From NCBI GenBank assembly GCA_903772945.1, contig CAICTM010000155.1:1-64000 (forward strand): a DNA stretch of 64,000 nt, in the 5' to 3' direction. Position 1 is the stretch's first letter. Each line of letters starts with the position of its first letter. Of this stretch, positions 31,510 through 42,454 are shown piece after piece. This stretch comes from Seminavis robusta. Taxonomy: Eukaryota > Bacillariophyta > Bacillariophyceae > Naviculales > Naviculaceae. A program made the position numbers and the translations under genes. Under the pieces are notes generated by a model. It saw only the letters and a list, made by a program, of their open reading frames with translations. It made no database searches and was not told where the DNA came from.

Positions 31510-32423
31510 TTGATCTTTGTTTGGTTTATGAACACAAGCTCTGGCTGCAACTCGATTCTCATGGAAACACGAAACACGAAGGCTGAAACCAGCCAAAGCT
31601 GGAATCACCAAAGCAAAATCCTGTCAGATCCTCCGGATGATCTGCTGCACGTCTCAAATTTAGTTGGCTTGCTCGGTACCTGTGAGGTACAGTACAGTAC
31701 CGGTACCAGTAGCGCATGTTTAGATCTTTCTTTTACCCGCGAACACACCCAGAAAGTTACAGCACGCATGAACCCAATCATTCGGGACGGGGTTGATGTC
31801 CAAGGCACCAAAGAAACATGCTGATTTGAACATGTTCAAGCCGCATGCAAATTGAAGATCGCAGCCGATTGGAACATCGAAGGATGCTTCTTCGTCACTG
31901 GATCAAATTCCAGCGTCATACAGCACAGAACTCCGTCTTCTAGCTCTTCGCTGGCCTGAACTTCTTCGAGAGCACCTCTTTTTTGTTTCGATGGTTTCGA
32001 TCAACCGTATCATGCGTTGACTGTTCCAACCCAAGCACATGACCCCTGTAACATGACAGTGGCTTCGACGCTTTGATGGAGAAGAAAGATATACTAGCTA
32101 TTGGCTCCATCGTCTTGTGGAGTGACTGTAGATTTTCATTCGTTGTTACATTAATGTTCGAAAGGAAATGGGACTGGGTGCATCTCACTGGTCGCGGATG
32201 AAGACAGAACCCCGAACAAAGGATAGAAGCACACAAGGTTCCGATTTTGACTGGCGTGAATACAGACCTTGAGATAGTCTACTTGCAAGAATAGGATAGC
32301 CTTTAAGCTCACAATAATAAGAAGGATTGGACAAACTTGAATAGGCCGTTCCTCCTGCTCTCACAAACCCAACTCTAACCAATAGCAAAACGAAGTACAA
32401 CTTGATCCAAAAGGAAGCACAAG
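31510..32423. other. Intergenic, divergent promoter region
   Basis: Includes the possible N-terminal extension of the ABC-F gene, and a GGTACCTGTGAGGTACAGTA / CAGTACCGGTACCAGTAGC palindrome cluster at 31675-31712. No further gene seen. Confidence 0.45.
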
Positions 32424-33665
32424 ATGACAAAACAGGAAGTGAAGGCACTATATACAGGAAACATCGTGGTGGCATTATTGAAGGATGTCTCTACCATTGC
32501 TTCTTTCTCAGTGGCTGAAAAGTGGAACAAGCAAAAGACAAACTGCCTTGAGGTTGCCATTCAGAGTGTGGTGCAAGTCAATCCAATTTTGACGTCTTCC
32601 ATGGACACAAGAAAGTCAGACAATGGAGAAGAAGAAATAGTGGCTATGTTTCACACTTTTCATCCCAAAGAGTTGTTAAAGATCATCCCCAAACCATCCA
32701 AGCCAAATTTCAAGAAGCCACTGAAGGACTTGGACAAGAAAGAGCTCCTTGCATACTTGGAGGGTGAAATCATTCCACAATTTCCAAGCCATGTTGGCCA
32801 AGTAACCAGACATTGTGGTCAAGAAATCACAGACAAATCACCGGTCTTTGAGGTCCACATGATGCATCTCCCAGAAAACTATGCTTGCTATTCAGTCTCG
32901 CTCAGCCACTGCATTGGAGATGGAGCCATCTACTACCAGGTCATGGAACAGCTTAACTCAGCTATGACAAGTGGAACCATTGAGACTAAGATCAACTGGG
33001 ATGGCTACGAAAAGATCAAGGCCCCAAACGTTGCTCCTAGCCTTGCCCTACCCCCTCTTACTATGCTTGGGTTCATGATTGGGCCCAGAGTCTTCAAGAA
33101 GTTTGGACCCAAGGAGGCTGAACCTTACACTCTCCTTTTGAGCAAGAAGAAGATTGGTCAAAAGAAGAAAGAGTTGGTTGACAGCACTACAAAGTACCTG
33201 ACCTCAAATGATGTTGTTTTGTCTGCTCTCTGTGGAGCCATGCTGGACAATGCAGCCATCCAGACACAATATGTGAATCTGCGGGGCAAACTGGATGAGC
33301 TGGACCCTAGTGATGCTGGAAACTACGTTCTTACATCTGTTCTGGGTGCCAAAGATGCTGCAAGTTATCCCAACGCAATACGCAAAGTAACAGCTTCAGG
33401 CCAAAGCAATATCAGCCCTTGGAAATCCTTCTTGCCAATTGCGAGGGGAAACTATGTATGCAATACCAACTGGGCTGGACTGAAGAGCGTGCTTGATGGG
33501 ACCGTTGCCCATGTCCCCTCGAATGGCTTCATCCGCTCAAGGTTTGCTGCTGGTGGATCATCCTATTTCACCATCATCTTCGAGTATGACAATGAGGCGC
33601 TAGGAGTTGCAACGAACTGTCCCATCAAGGAGGGGGGATTGTTGGGTTCCATCCTTTGGGACTAA
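32424..33665 (+). CDS. Condensation-domain-fold acyltransferase-like protein
   Basis: Single exon, 413 residues, ATG at 32424. The hallmark is SHCIGDGAIYY, with His162 and Asp166 forming HxxxDG, the catalytic motif of the CAT/BAHD/condensation/wax-ester synthase superfamily. It lies a third of the way in, as expected. A second-half segment KYLTSNDVVLSALCGAM resembles the TVNDVVLAAxxxAL region of this fold. No acyl carrier, adenylation or membrane domain is attached, so it is a stand-alone acyltransferase whose donor and acceptor cannot be inferred. The family normally transfers acyl from CoA or carrier protein to a hydroxyl or amine. Several such genes occur in diatoms (from memory, not searched). 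Catalytic His is present, so probably active. Confidence 0.68.
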   Translation: MTKQEVKALYTGNIVVALLKDVSTIASFSVAEKWNKQKTNCLEVAIQSVVQVNPILTSSMDTRKSDNGEEEIVAMFHTFHPKELLKIIPKPSKPNFKKPLKDLDKKELLAYLEGEIIPQFPSHVGQVTRHCGQEITDKSPVFEVHMMHLPENYACYSVSLSHCIGDGAIYYQVMEQLNSAMTSGTIETKINWDGYEKIKAPNVAPSLALPPLTMLGFMIGPRVFKKFGPKEAEPYTLLLSKKKIGQKKKELVDSTTKYLTSNDVVLSALCGAMLDNAAIQTQYVNLRGKLDELDPSDAGNYVLTSVLGAKDAASYPNAIRKVTASGQSNISPWKSFLPIARGNYVCNTNWAGLKSVLDGTVAHVPSNGFIRSRFAAGGSSYFTIIFEYDNEALGVATNCPIKEGGLLGSILWD

Positions 33666-33832
33666 GGCAGTAGAGGAACTGTTCAGTAAACTTTGTTGTT
33701 GATGTATGTCTCCTGTTCACTAGATTGGCTGACATTGAAAGGACTAGAGCGCTGAAACATCCACACATAGACATTCTATTGTGCCTTTGTACAGATCCAG
33801 GGTTTCAATAGATTAGGCATGCCACAGTTGCT

Positions 33833-36060
33833 TTATGTGCTTATTTCCTCTCCAACGCGAAACATGGCACTGAACAAAGCTCCGGCTTCTCCATCATTGT
33901 TCTTCGCAAGGAAATTGTTGTCAATGATTGCCACAAGGTAGTAGGTATCTCGTATTGTTTCAATCAACGAGAAACTCTCCGTATCAAAATCATAGAGGTT
34001 CAGCCACATAGTTGTCCAGAGCGAAAAGGCTTCCTCAGCCCACACCTGGAAAGTACTAGGATCAAAGATGGTAGGTTGCAGGATCTCCCTGTTGAGGAAA
34101 CAAAGTGGGTCAGGTCAGTCCAACAGTTCCACCTGTCCATGACCAGACAAAAGGAGCTGTACATCTGTCGGCTCACCTGTTCGGAAATACACCCCAGGTC
34201 AAAGCAGTTACTCCCCCAACTTCGACTCCTTCTTGCACCATTTCAGAAGAACCGTTGCTGCGTATCGCATAAAGGTTCATTGCCTTGTTGGCCCTGACCA
34301 TTTGTACAAGCCGCTGCATGTTATCTGGGCTGCAGAAGCATTCACAGTAAGCCTTTTGATACACGTAGCCTCCTTCGCCACCCCAGCCAAATGTTGGGTT
34401 GGTACTCTCGACTCCATCCACTGCTGGCTGACTGTTGATTGTCAGAAATCCAGCACGGTTCAACTTTGCAAGCTGTGGCTGAATCAAAAAGGACTCGGGT
34501 TGCAGCGGGTTTTCGCACCACGGAATATGGGGCAGTTTGCCCTCAACGTACTTTGCGAAGACGTCATATACATCTTGTTCCGATGTGGGATTGTGTCCCA
34601 GCATGGCTCTCCGTTCATCATCACTTCCCAACGAAAAGGAATAGAAATGAGCCAGGTCCGACAGTTCTCCAAAAGCTGGAGATGTGGCGTCACCCCATCG
34701 TCCATTCGGAAATTCATCCCAATCCTCTGTTCTCCGTACGTAGGATTTCGGACGATTGGCCCAGTTGATGGGCCTCACTTCTTCTTTGGATCGTTGGTCC
34801 ATGGCAGAAGGTCTCCACGGTAGAGGCCGCCCTGCACTACTGCGGATTGTATCATGGTTATTGTTGGCGGCTGTAGGTGATGCCTTGTTGTTGCCAGCTT
34901 GGTTCACTCCTTGTGTTAGTTGTTGCAACGCCGAAGCATCATCAATATCAGCGGCTACTTGGGTTGGTTGAATCAAATCAATGGCACCCATTCGTAAAAG
35001 TATTCTTGTCACACTCCTTTCCAGATTTAAAGTGTACTGCAACAGGAAAAGGAAATTAAAGATGTCAGGAAAGCCCAACTCGCGAATATTTGAGAGAGCC
35101 GGGCGTGCTTACAAAATGTAGACCGTCAATGCCATATTCATCAGTTTCAATGGATGCTGTCAGTATCTCTTGACACATATCAGCTGCAATTTTGCATCCA
35201 ATCTCTTTGACTGCTTCGTCATCTTCCTTGACAGGCTCCAGTTGTTCCATGACATGCGGTGGCACCGAAATGCCGCAGTACCGCGTCATCCGTACGAAGC
35301 TTGAGTAGCTCTGAATTGGCATGATTCCTGGAAGGATGGGACAGGTAATGCCCTTTGCCCGACAACGTCTCACAAATTGTAGAAATAACTGGACATCATA
35401 AAAGAACTGTGTAATGATGAATTCGGCTCCAGCATTCACTTTTTCTTGCAGGTGCTCCAGTTCTTCTTCTAGATTGTTGGAAGAAGGATGGCCTTCAGGA
35501 TGTCCTGCTACCGCAATGCCAAACCAATCTCCGTATTCCTCCTTGATTAGCTTGACCAAATCACTGGCTCGATCACAATCGCCACCACTGACGTCCCCTG
35601 GTTTCCAACTCCGTTTGCCTTTGGGTGGGTCTCCTCTGAGAGCCAGTATGTTTCGAATTCCACAAGATTTGGCCTGTTCCAAAGCTTGCAATAATTGTTG
35701 TCGAGTCATTCCAGTTGTTGTTAAATGGCACAAGACATCCACTCCACAATACCGTTGGGCAAAGGACGCCACTGCTAATGTCCTGGCCGAAGTGGAACCG
35801 GCCGATCCCCAAGTAACATCGACAAACAGAGGTTCCAATCGACGAGTCATGCGATCAATACGAGTCATCAAGTTGTCCAATCCAGCTTCTGTTTTGGGAG
35901 GGAAGAACTCAAAGGAATAGTAGTAGTTGGGCTTGAAGGAGAACTGGTTATTGGACCCGTCCGACACATCCATGCTGTTGTTGGAATCTTCACCTTCAGA
36001 AATTGTTTTGTATGCCTTCTGACTGCGGCGAGAGAGGATCTTGTCAATGATACGTGTCAT
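33833..36060 (-). CDS. MTHFR: Methylenetetrahydrofolate reductase (eukaryotic two-domain type)
   Basis: Three exons on the minus strand: 36060-35113, 35036-34177 and 34088-33833, giving 687 residues. Both introns are GT-AG (76 and 88 nt) and the joined frame is exact (GLHF to YTLNLERS; WGVFPNR to EILQPTIFDP). The catalytic N-terminal barrel shows YSFEFFPPKTEAGLDNL, DVTWGSAGSTS, ALRGDPPKGKRSW, VAGHPEGHPSS and ITQFFYDVQLFLQFV. The linker and regulatory domain show RPINWANRPKSYVRRTEDWD, EFPNGRWGDATSPAFG, GYVYQKAYCECFCSP and QVWAEEAFSLW. The enzyme reduces 5,10-methylene-THF to 5-methyl-THF for methionine synthesis. The linker and C-terminal domain are those that bind SAM in animal and yeast MTHFR. 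ATG at 36058-36060; upstream TTG codon is not used. Confidence 0.96.
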
Positions 36061-39000
36061 GATGATCAAAATAAATCAGCTACGATAGTGGCACAACGGA
36101 AACAGGAGTAGTGTACAGTGGAGCACTCAACAAAGCCCTCTCGGTGCATGCATTGCGAAAATACAAACGGGGGAATAGTACGGTACCAGTCAACTGGTAC
36201 AGGTACTGCTGTACGCGGTTGATATGGAATGGGATGGGGGTGATCGGGGAAAGGACTGGAGGCAACGCGATGAGTGGTTGTGCGTTGTGAATGTCTGGCT
36301 GAAAATTGAGCTTGCCTTGTTGTACTACCGGTACCAGGTAGCTAGTGCCGGTAAAAAGATACGGTCCCAAAAATGAATTTACAGAAAACTAAAAGGAAAA
36401 ACGTTAAAAATCGAAGGAGCCTGGAAAAACACGCTCATCGTTTCCACGGTGACCTGTTTCGAAGAGGTGCGAGGAAAGTGGTGAAAGCGGTGCGTTTGTT
36501 CTTGGATGGCCAGCGGTTCTTGATCATGGTGTTGGTGCAAGGAGCTGATCGATTTCGGTGCCCAACGTACGAAACTACTAGTACCGAGACGAGACGAAAA
36601 ATGACTAGCTCTGTAGAAGAAAGGGCTCCATTGACAGGTGAGCAACAGGTCTCCCGGTGTCTCCGGAGGCTAACTTTTTGCGTTGCCTCTTTGTGGTCTC
36701 AATGGCTCTGACGAATCAATAGTAGGTAGCAGGACGCCGAAATGTAGCACCCGAGATAAAAACTGAATGCAAGGAGTCGAGAATCCAGTATCCAGCTTCC
36801 AGATACCGGTACCGGTAGAGGGTCCCAGAATGTGATCAACTTGAAGTTTCACGTGGAGTACTGGCTGGGTGAGGATGACTTGGTGGATTCTGATCTGCTG
36901 CGGCCGGTTAGTTGCAGGAGGGTTGAGTAAAGTTGAGCAAGTCAGTGAAACGAGTGTTTGGAATCCCCGCAAGTAAGTGCGATTGGTGGCTTCACGACAT
37001 TGCCGGCCAGGTCAAACTACACGATTAGTCTTTTGCAATGTGCGGTTACAAAATTTGATGCAATGATTACGTAGATAGATATTATGGTCGTATAGGTTCA
37101 AGTAGGTGCTTTACATCATTCATGGGTGGTCATCGGGTCAATCCTTTATCAGCGTATGGCTTGGCTTCGGCAATGGACTGACCAGCCAGCTGAAGCATCA
37201 TCATGATGCACGAAGGTCGCTCTCGGAGCAAATTACTGCTTCGAACGGCCGCTGTTTCCAGAGTGTTGGCTCTTCTCTTCCGGCGGGGATCCTGGATGCT
37301 GCCCAAGAGCGAACCCCCCAGTGTCCTCGTTCCTCTCCGTAGAATCGCTGCTGACTTCGTGAACCAGCTCTGCGGTTGTCAAAGCCAACGCCCGATCAAG
37401 AACCGACAAGAGATAGACCCTGGAAGTAGCTGAATCTCTTGGGCGTATGGGCGCACGTAGGTTCCACGGGGTCGCATCCGCATCACCATCTCCTCTTGTC
37501 CTTGGACGATCAGAGGAAAGCAAACCAATCAATGAATTCCTTTCGTATCCGCTTGGAGGAATGCTGTCGAGTCCTTTCGTCATGGTGACGGTTCAGTTTT
37601 CTTCAGTTGAATGGTGGGATTTGGTTGATGAGTGCAAACCGAAAGGTCACTAGATTATGTGGGCGAACAGAGACGAGGGCAAGACTAGGGATCCCAAATC
37701 TCGAGCAATCATGCAGGGGAAGGCGGGTTTAGGTGCTCGGGAACACATCGCAACAGAATCTGATGAAGCTAATAAGGAGCTAGCTAAGGATAAGATCTGG
37801 CCTGTCGTAGATACCGGTAGTGGCCACCGCAGTACTCGAGTACCGGTAGCAAGCTCTAGTAGCTATTAATAGCTGGAAACAATAACTGTGCAGCTGTTCT
37901 GCGTTCTGCCATTCTGCGCAGCAAGAAAGCGGTACTGTAACATACTCTGTCTTCTGTACTGGCGGACCAAAAGGACTAAGACACTTGCCCCTTTTGCATA
38001 ACTTCAAACTAAGACTTCATTAATAATTTTCTTCATGTCAGATCTCAGGGTCTTTCCATTTTCCGTTGTCCTCTGCACTCTACAGACTGCCCTGCATGCT
38101 GGATCTTGGATCTTGCCAGCAAGCTAGTAGACAGCTAGAGCCAGTAGTCTAGCTAGCTAGCGAGCGCTCGTGGAAGGGTACCACAATGTCATCCAGAAGC
38201 GCAAGCTAAAGCCCTCAACTCATAAGCTTGACGCTGGTCTTGGTCTTGATGTCTTGATTGAAAGCTCGAAAGCTCCGAAACGCTCTTTCGAAATCGTGAA
38301 TACGCAGGAGCTCACGTAAGAGAAGCTATCAATAGTGCAGAAGCTAGTGCAGATTGGATTTAATGAACCATGACTCGGCGTGAACTTCAACAAACGGTGA
38401 CCAGATTTCATAGGTCGAATGTGTTCCATCTGAGAACCAGCCAGATCAGACGAAGCTTCCCTCTATCTCATTTTTGAACCTTCTGCTTTTGAAGGGGTCC
38501 ATCGCCTTTTGTGTTGACCATACCGGTAGGAATAAAAAAGACCTCAAGTCCACAGCTTACAGCCGTCAGTTGTACATAGTCCTCTACAGCTGTCTACTCC
38601 TCAGTCGAAAGTTGAAAGGGCACATGCCAGACATGAACTCATGAACAGTGTCTGAATGTCACTTCACGAACTTATCACTTTTGGCTGGAAGACTCAATCT
38701 AGTTAGCGAGCAATTAATTTAAAAAAAGTGGAATGGGCTGTGGAATGCTACAGCCGTACCAGAAGACCTAATCTAGCTAGCTAGCGTTCTGTACCGGTAT
38801 TGTAGAGCACCCAAGCACGGTATGCATACCGCCCAAAGTAAAAAACAGAAGTGGAATGCTACGATGTACCGTGTGTTCCGCTGGGAAACTAGGATAGGCA
38901 ACGGAATCTTAAGGCGAACGGGAACATTGATTTTCGATGAGGTCTTTCGAATTCGAACCCTTCTCCCTTCTTCATTGCTCCTACCGATAGTAGTCACTTC

Positions 39001-39546
39001 AGTCCCACACTCAGACATCACATACATCACATACTAGTACATCTGCGTGGGTGAGCTACAGGTCTTATCAGATTCTCAATCATAGCTCAATCAATCATGG
39101 CTGAAGGGGCTGCTAAAGCGCTAAAGAAGACAATGCTTGTGCGGTACTCCAGTTCTGAGAGACACCAAGACGAGAAGGGTCTTCGGAGCTCTGTCTTCGG
39201 GTCTTTACCTTTTTACCTTCACTGCTGCTGCAAGAGTGCTCAGCATTACTACTACATGTAGCTAGCTAGCAGCTAGTAGAGGATACTAGCTAGCTAGAGT
39301 AACGGTTGCAAGTTGCTGCTAGCTACTCTGTACGTTACACGGTTACACGTAGTACGATGTACATATTTTCAAAGAGTTCACGTGTTCACGTATTCCAGCT
39401 GCAGTGCCTGAAGTCATAGAGGCGGATTGCTACCGGTACCCAACCCCTGCACTGCCGGTTCAGTTGAAGCCCAAAGCCCATATTATGCATATACGACATA
39501 GAAGTGCAGTGCTGCACGGGCTTAAGCTTGGCTACGGAATGAGTCT
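36061..39546. other. Long gene-poor stretch, palindrome-rich
   Basis: About 3.5 kb without a confident gene. Palindromic CTAGCTAG and ACCGGTACCGGT clusters lie at 36178-36208, 36324-36350, 36802-36818, 37808-37868, 38124-38165 and 39257-39300. A possible small ORF at 37233-37583 is listed separately. No transposon ends or ncRNA recognised. Confidence 0.45.
37233..37583 (-). CDS. Possible small hypothetical protein
   Basis: ATG at 37581-37583, 116 residues, low-complexity and hydrophilic (RPRTRGDGDADATPW, then GQHPGSPPEEKSQHSG). A helical piece SRVYLLSVLDRALALTTAEL is the only structured segment. No family recognised and no introns needed. It could be a chance ORF in the gene-poor stretch; kept at low confidence because the start is ATG and the composition is not biased like flanking spacer. 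Confidence 0.25.
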   Translation of the reverse strand: MTKGLDSIPPSGYERNSLIGLLSSDRPRTRGDGDADATPWNLRAPIRPRDSATSRVYLLSVLDRALALTTAELVHEVSSDSTERNEDTGGFALGQHPGSPPEEKSQHSGNSGRSKQ

Positions 39547-40968
39547 TCATTCCTTCCGCAGCTGGCTCCGCACGAAGGGCGATAAGGCTTCCGTTGCGCC
39601 AGACTCCTCATTCTCAAGGTCCGCACGTCGCCTCTTCCAGGTCAAAGCCTGCAACTCCTGCTGTTCTGCTGGTAGCAAATGGCGAAATCCAGAAACTTGA
39701 CCACGGCATGCAGAAGTGCCACAGAGGCACAACGTGGCGGACTCTTCCTCCTCATTGGCAACGCGCTCCCAGCAGTGAGCATTGAAATCAACAAAGAGCT
39801 GATCTCCCTTCTGAATATCCCGACAGGCATAGGCGCCACGCCAATTGTCGCCATCTTCTTCTTCCGTGTACTTGTACACGATATTTGGTTGGCACGAGTG
39901 GTGGGTCAACAAGTCAAAGCCAGTGAAGTGGTGCAAGCCAGTTTCCGCATCCCGTGAAGCGCACTTGTGTGGGTCTATTTGGATCACTGTACCTTCTGAA
40001 GCATCGTTGTCGATGATGTTGAGGGATGACACCATGTCAATTGTTGTATCATTCTTCTCCTGACCAGGAAATGTTGGCCATGGCTGAGACCAAAAGTAGT
40101 ACACACGTTTTCCAGCAGGGAAATCCTTGGCGGCAAACAATCCATAATCAACATTGTCGTCTTGGATGCTGGGTTTGCAGGGTCGGATGCAAATGTCCGC
40201 CGAAGCAGAACTGGGACCGGGTGCTACCAGTCGAGGAATAGTGTTGTTGTTGGTCTTGCCTCGATGGGGTGGTGGCTGATCTTGCCTGACCACAGGTGGT
40301 CCCAAACCAAGTGCATGTTGGTGACGGGCCTTGACAACGTCACTGCAGAATGGCAGGTATTCCTCCTTTTCACTATCTGTGAGCTTGAAGAATCCAATGC
40401 GCTTACCACGGCATTTCTTGGCGCCACAGTTGCATTGAAACGTCAGGCCATCTTCATCGTAATCAAAGAGAGTGTAATCACATGTCAACTGTTCACCCTT
40501 TTTGATGTCCCGAGTGGCGATGCCTTCTCCGTTGATCCAATCAAATGAAGAAGGATGACAAGTTGGTTCGCAGCTGTGGTTCATGAGCATGCCAGGCGAT
40601 TCGAGATGCCATCGTTCAATCAAGCTATCGGCTTCACGAAACAACATGGGCACGCCATGTGTTTCTAGCAAGACCTTTGGATTGACAGGAAGACAGAGGG
40701 GAAGCGCCTTGGTACGTTCGATTTCTTCATCTTCTTCATAATTCTTGGCTAGCAACAACCAATCACCATCTCGCACATCTCTAAAACTGAACTCTAGTGA
40801 CTCCGAGAAGACACCTTCTCCTTTGGCAATATCTCGATTGGCAACCAGCCCAACTCCATTGCAATCGTCGACGAACTCAATGCGATAATCATAAGTCGAG
40901 ACTGGGCAAAGAACATAGTTGGGATTGGTGTTTTCGGGGCCTTCTGGGTTGGCTGCAGCTGTGGGCAT
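39547..40968 (-). CDS. Double-SET-domain protein, putative protein lysine methyltransferase
   Basis: ATG at 40966-40968, 473 residues, single exon. SET 1 (about 26-195): GVGLVANRDIAKGEGVFSES, MNHSCEP at 129-135, GEQLTCDYT at 158-166 and a post-SET-like CNCGAKKCRG at 179-188. SET 2 (about 273-428): YGLFAAKDFPAGKRVYYFW, THHSCQPN at 355-362, GDQLFVDFNAHCW at 388-400 and CLCGTSACRG at 414-423. Both have the SAM-binding N/H-H-S-C signature and post-SET cysteines. In SET 1 the essential Tyr follows as DYT; in SET 2 it is replaced by Phe (VDFN), so the second domain may be inactive or specialised. Family members methylate histones or other proteins. Between the two domains lies a disordered linker. 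The C-terminus has a basic KRRRADLENE stretch. No targeting peptide. Confidence 0.85.
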   Translation of the reverse strand: MPTAAANPEGPENTNPNYVLCPVSTYDYRIEFVDDCNGVGLVANRDIAKGEGVFSESLEFSFRDVRDGDWLLLAKNYEEDEEIERTKALPLCLPVNPKVLLETHGVPMLFREADSLIERWHLESPGMLMNHSCEPTCHPSSFDWINGEGIATRDIKKGEQLTCDYTLFDYDEDGLTFQCNCGAKKCRGKRIGFFKLTDSEKEEYLPFCSDVVKARHQHALGLGPPVVRQDQPPPHRGKTNNNTIPRLVAPGPSSASADICIRPCKPSIQDDNVDYGLFAAKDFPAGKRVYYFWSQPWPTFPGQEKNDTTIDMVSSLNIIDNDASEGTVIQIDPHKCASRDAETGLHHFTGFDLLTHHSCQPNIVYKYTEEEDGDNWRGAYACRDIQKGDQLFVDFNAHCWERVANEEEESATLCLCGTSACRGQVSGFRHLLPAEQQELQALTWKRRRADLENEESGATEALSPFVRSQLRKE

Positions 40969-42157
40969 GATGAATTGCTGGGTGTGTGAAGAAATGGGGT
41001 TGCGACTCGTTGGTGGTTGGGTTGGTTTGTTGCTTTCTTGGTATGTACAGTGGGGTGTTTACGACGAAAGACGAAAATGCGTTTGTCCGGAGGCACAGTG
41101 TCATTGGACGAATTCGATTCTCTCAGTTTCTGTTGCTCTGGACAAATTTTGCGAATCGATGCCTTGCGCTGTAATTGCGCCGACGCAAAGACCTCGCAAG
41201 TAAACTCTTGCAGCTACCGGTACATTCTGCTAAATGTATGATACCGGTGCCACCAGAGCAGGCCACACTGTAAGAATCCCTACACAAATTATCTACTCCA
41301 CCTCTGCTACGGTAACCTAATGTACAGCTCACGCCCGTCAAAAGCCCAAGTCTGGTCCAGCTCCTCGATACCGGGGGCCAAAACAACGTTGTCCTCCAAA
41401 CTAGACTAGACAGCCCATTCAACATTCTCACTCAGCAAGCATTGTGCCGCATAAAGCAGAATGTTACCATGCCTATTGAACAAGACCGCAATTCTCATAT
41501 TGTTCCAAGTTGTTCATTGATTGCCTCCGACAATACTGGTACTGGGTGCCTAGATGGTTGGCTCACTGTTCCCCGCTACGTACACAAACGTCTCCAAACA
41601 GCAACACCTCGATCTCAATGACGTTCAGCCTGTGTCCAACATGCCATACAGCCGAGTCGCCATGAGAAAGGAGCATTGAATCATACGGATGATATCCCAA
41701 TCCTGGTCCAAGGTATCCTTGGTTAATGCCCACCACGCACCGAAGGCGTTGTTGTTGCGCTCAGAGCCCTCTCAGGCCGCTGCAAAAGGTCAGCGATACT
41801 TGCAATCATTCCAGTCTACAGTCTATACCAATCCCGACTGCATCTTTCAAGAACTTCCCCCGCAGCAACGACACCTTGCCCCCAAGCCATCTTTCGTATA
41901 CTTTGTAGCACGACCGTTGACTGATTGGTTCTTGACAAGAAGTTTGTTATAATATCACAGCTAAATAGGTGTGTAAATGCTACTGAGCTAACTTGGAGCA
42001 AACAGCGGTCACAGTGTAGCACTACTTGTGTTTCAGGAGAGCATCCCTCACACGTCTCCCCACATGATCGTACCAAACCTTGGCGTGCATGGGCTGCCTT
42101 GTGTGAAATGCAGCGCAACCATTCATGCTGCTCTTTCACGCAGCAGTCACATCAAAG
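40969..42157. other. Intergenic, no gene seen
   Basis: Short ORFs only. Contains TAGCAAGACCAA-like unstructured DNA; palindromes CTACCGGTAC at 41213 and ATACCGGTGCC at 41241. Nothing else recognised. Confidence 0.4.
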
Positions 42158-42454
42158 TTAGTTTTTGGCGTGTGCATTCTTGTCACTGCTCTTGCCGTCT
42201 TCAACTTCGACCTGGTTAATGCCACGCTCCAAGGTGATCAGTTCTTCTTCTTCGTTGATGTCTGCCGTGCTTGTTAGAACCGAGTCGATGATCTCAAGCA
42301 GCTTTGCTCTACAAAGGGGAGGGTGGGTCTTGGGGAAGAGTGTCAGAAAGTCTCCTCCGCCTGCACCTTCCTGACCCCTTCCAGGTTCTCCTTCGCGGTG
42401 TGCAGCGATGAGTAGACTGACGAGGGAATCTCCGTTTTTGGTTGGGACGGTCAT
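42158..42454 (-). CDS. Small hypothetical protein (98 aa)
   Basis: ATG at 42452-42454 (MTVPTKNGDSLVSLLIAAHR). Gly/Glu-rich turn region (EGEPGRGQEGAGGGD), then a helical segment CRAKLLEIIDSVLTSTADIN and an acidic EEEELITLERGINQVEVE, with a Lys-rich tail. No family, signal or membrane segment. The small ORF at 44368-44604 has a loosely similar amphipathic helix, but no clear homology by eye. Coding seems likely from amino-acid composition, but this is uncertain. Confidence 0.4.
   Translation of the reverse strand: MTVPTKNGDSLVSLLIAAHREGEPGRGQEGAGGGDFLTLFPKTHPPLCRAKLLEIIDSVLTSTADINEEEELITLERGINQVEVEDGKSSDKNAHAKN

Noticed and set aside
38900-38980. TTCGAATTCGAACCC looks like a tRNA T-arm
   Set aside because: No acceptor, D or anticodon stem could be built around it.
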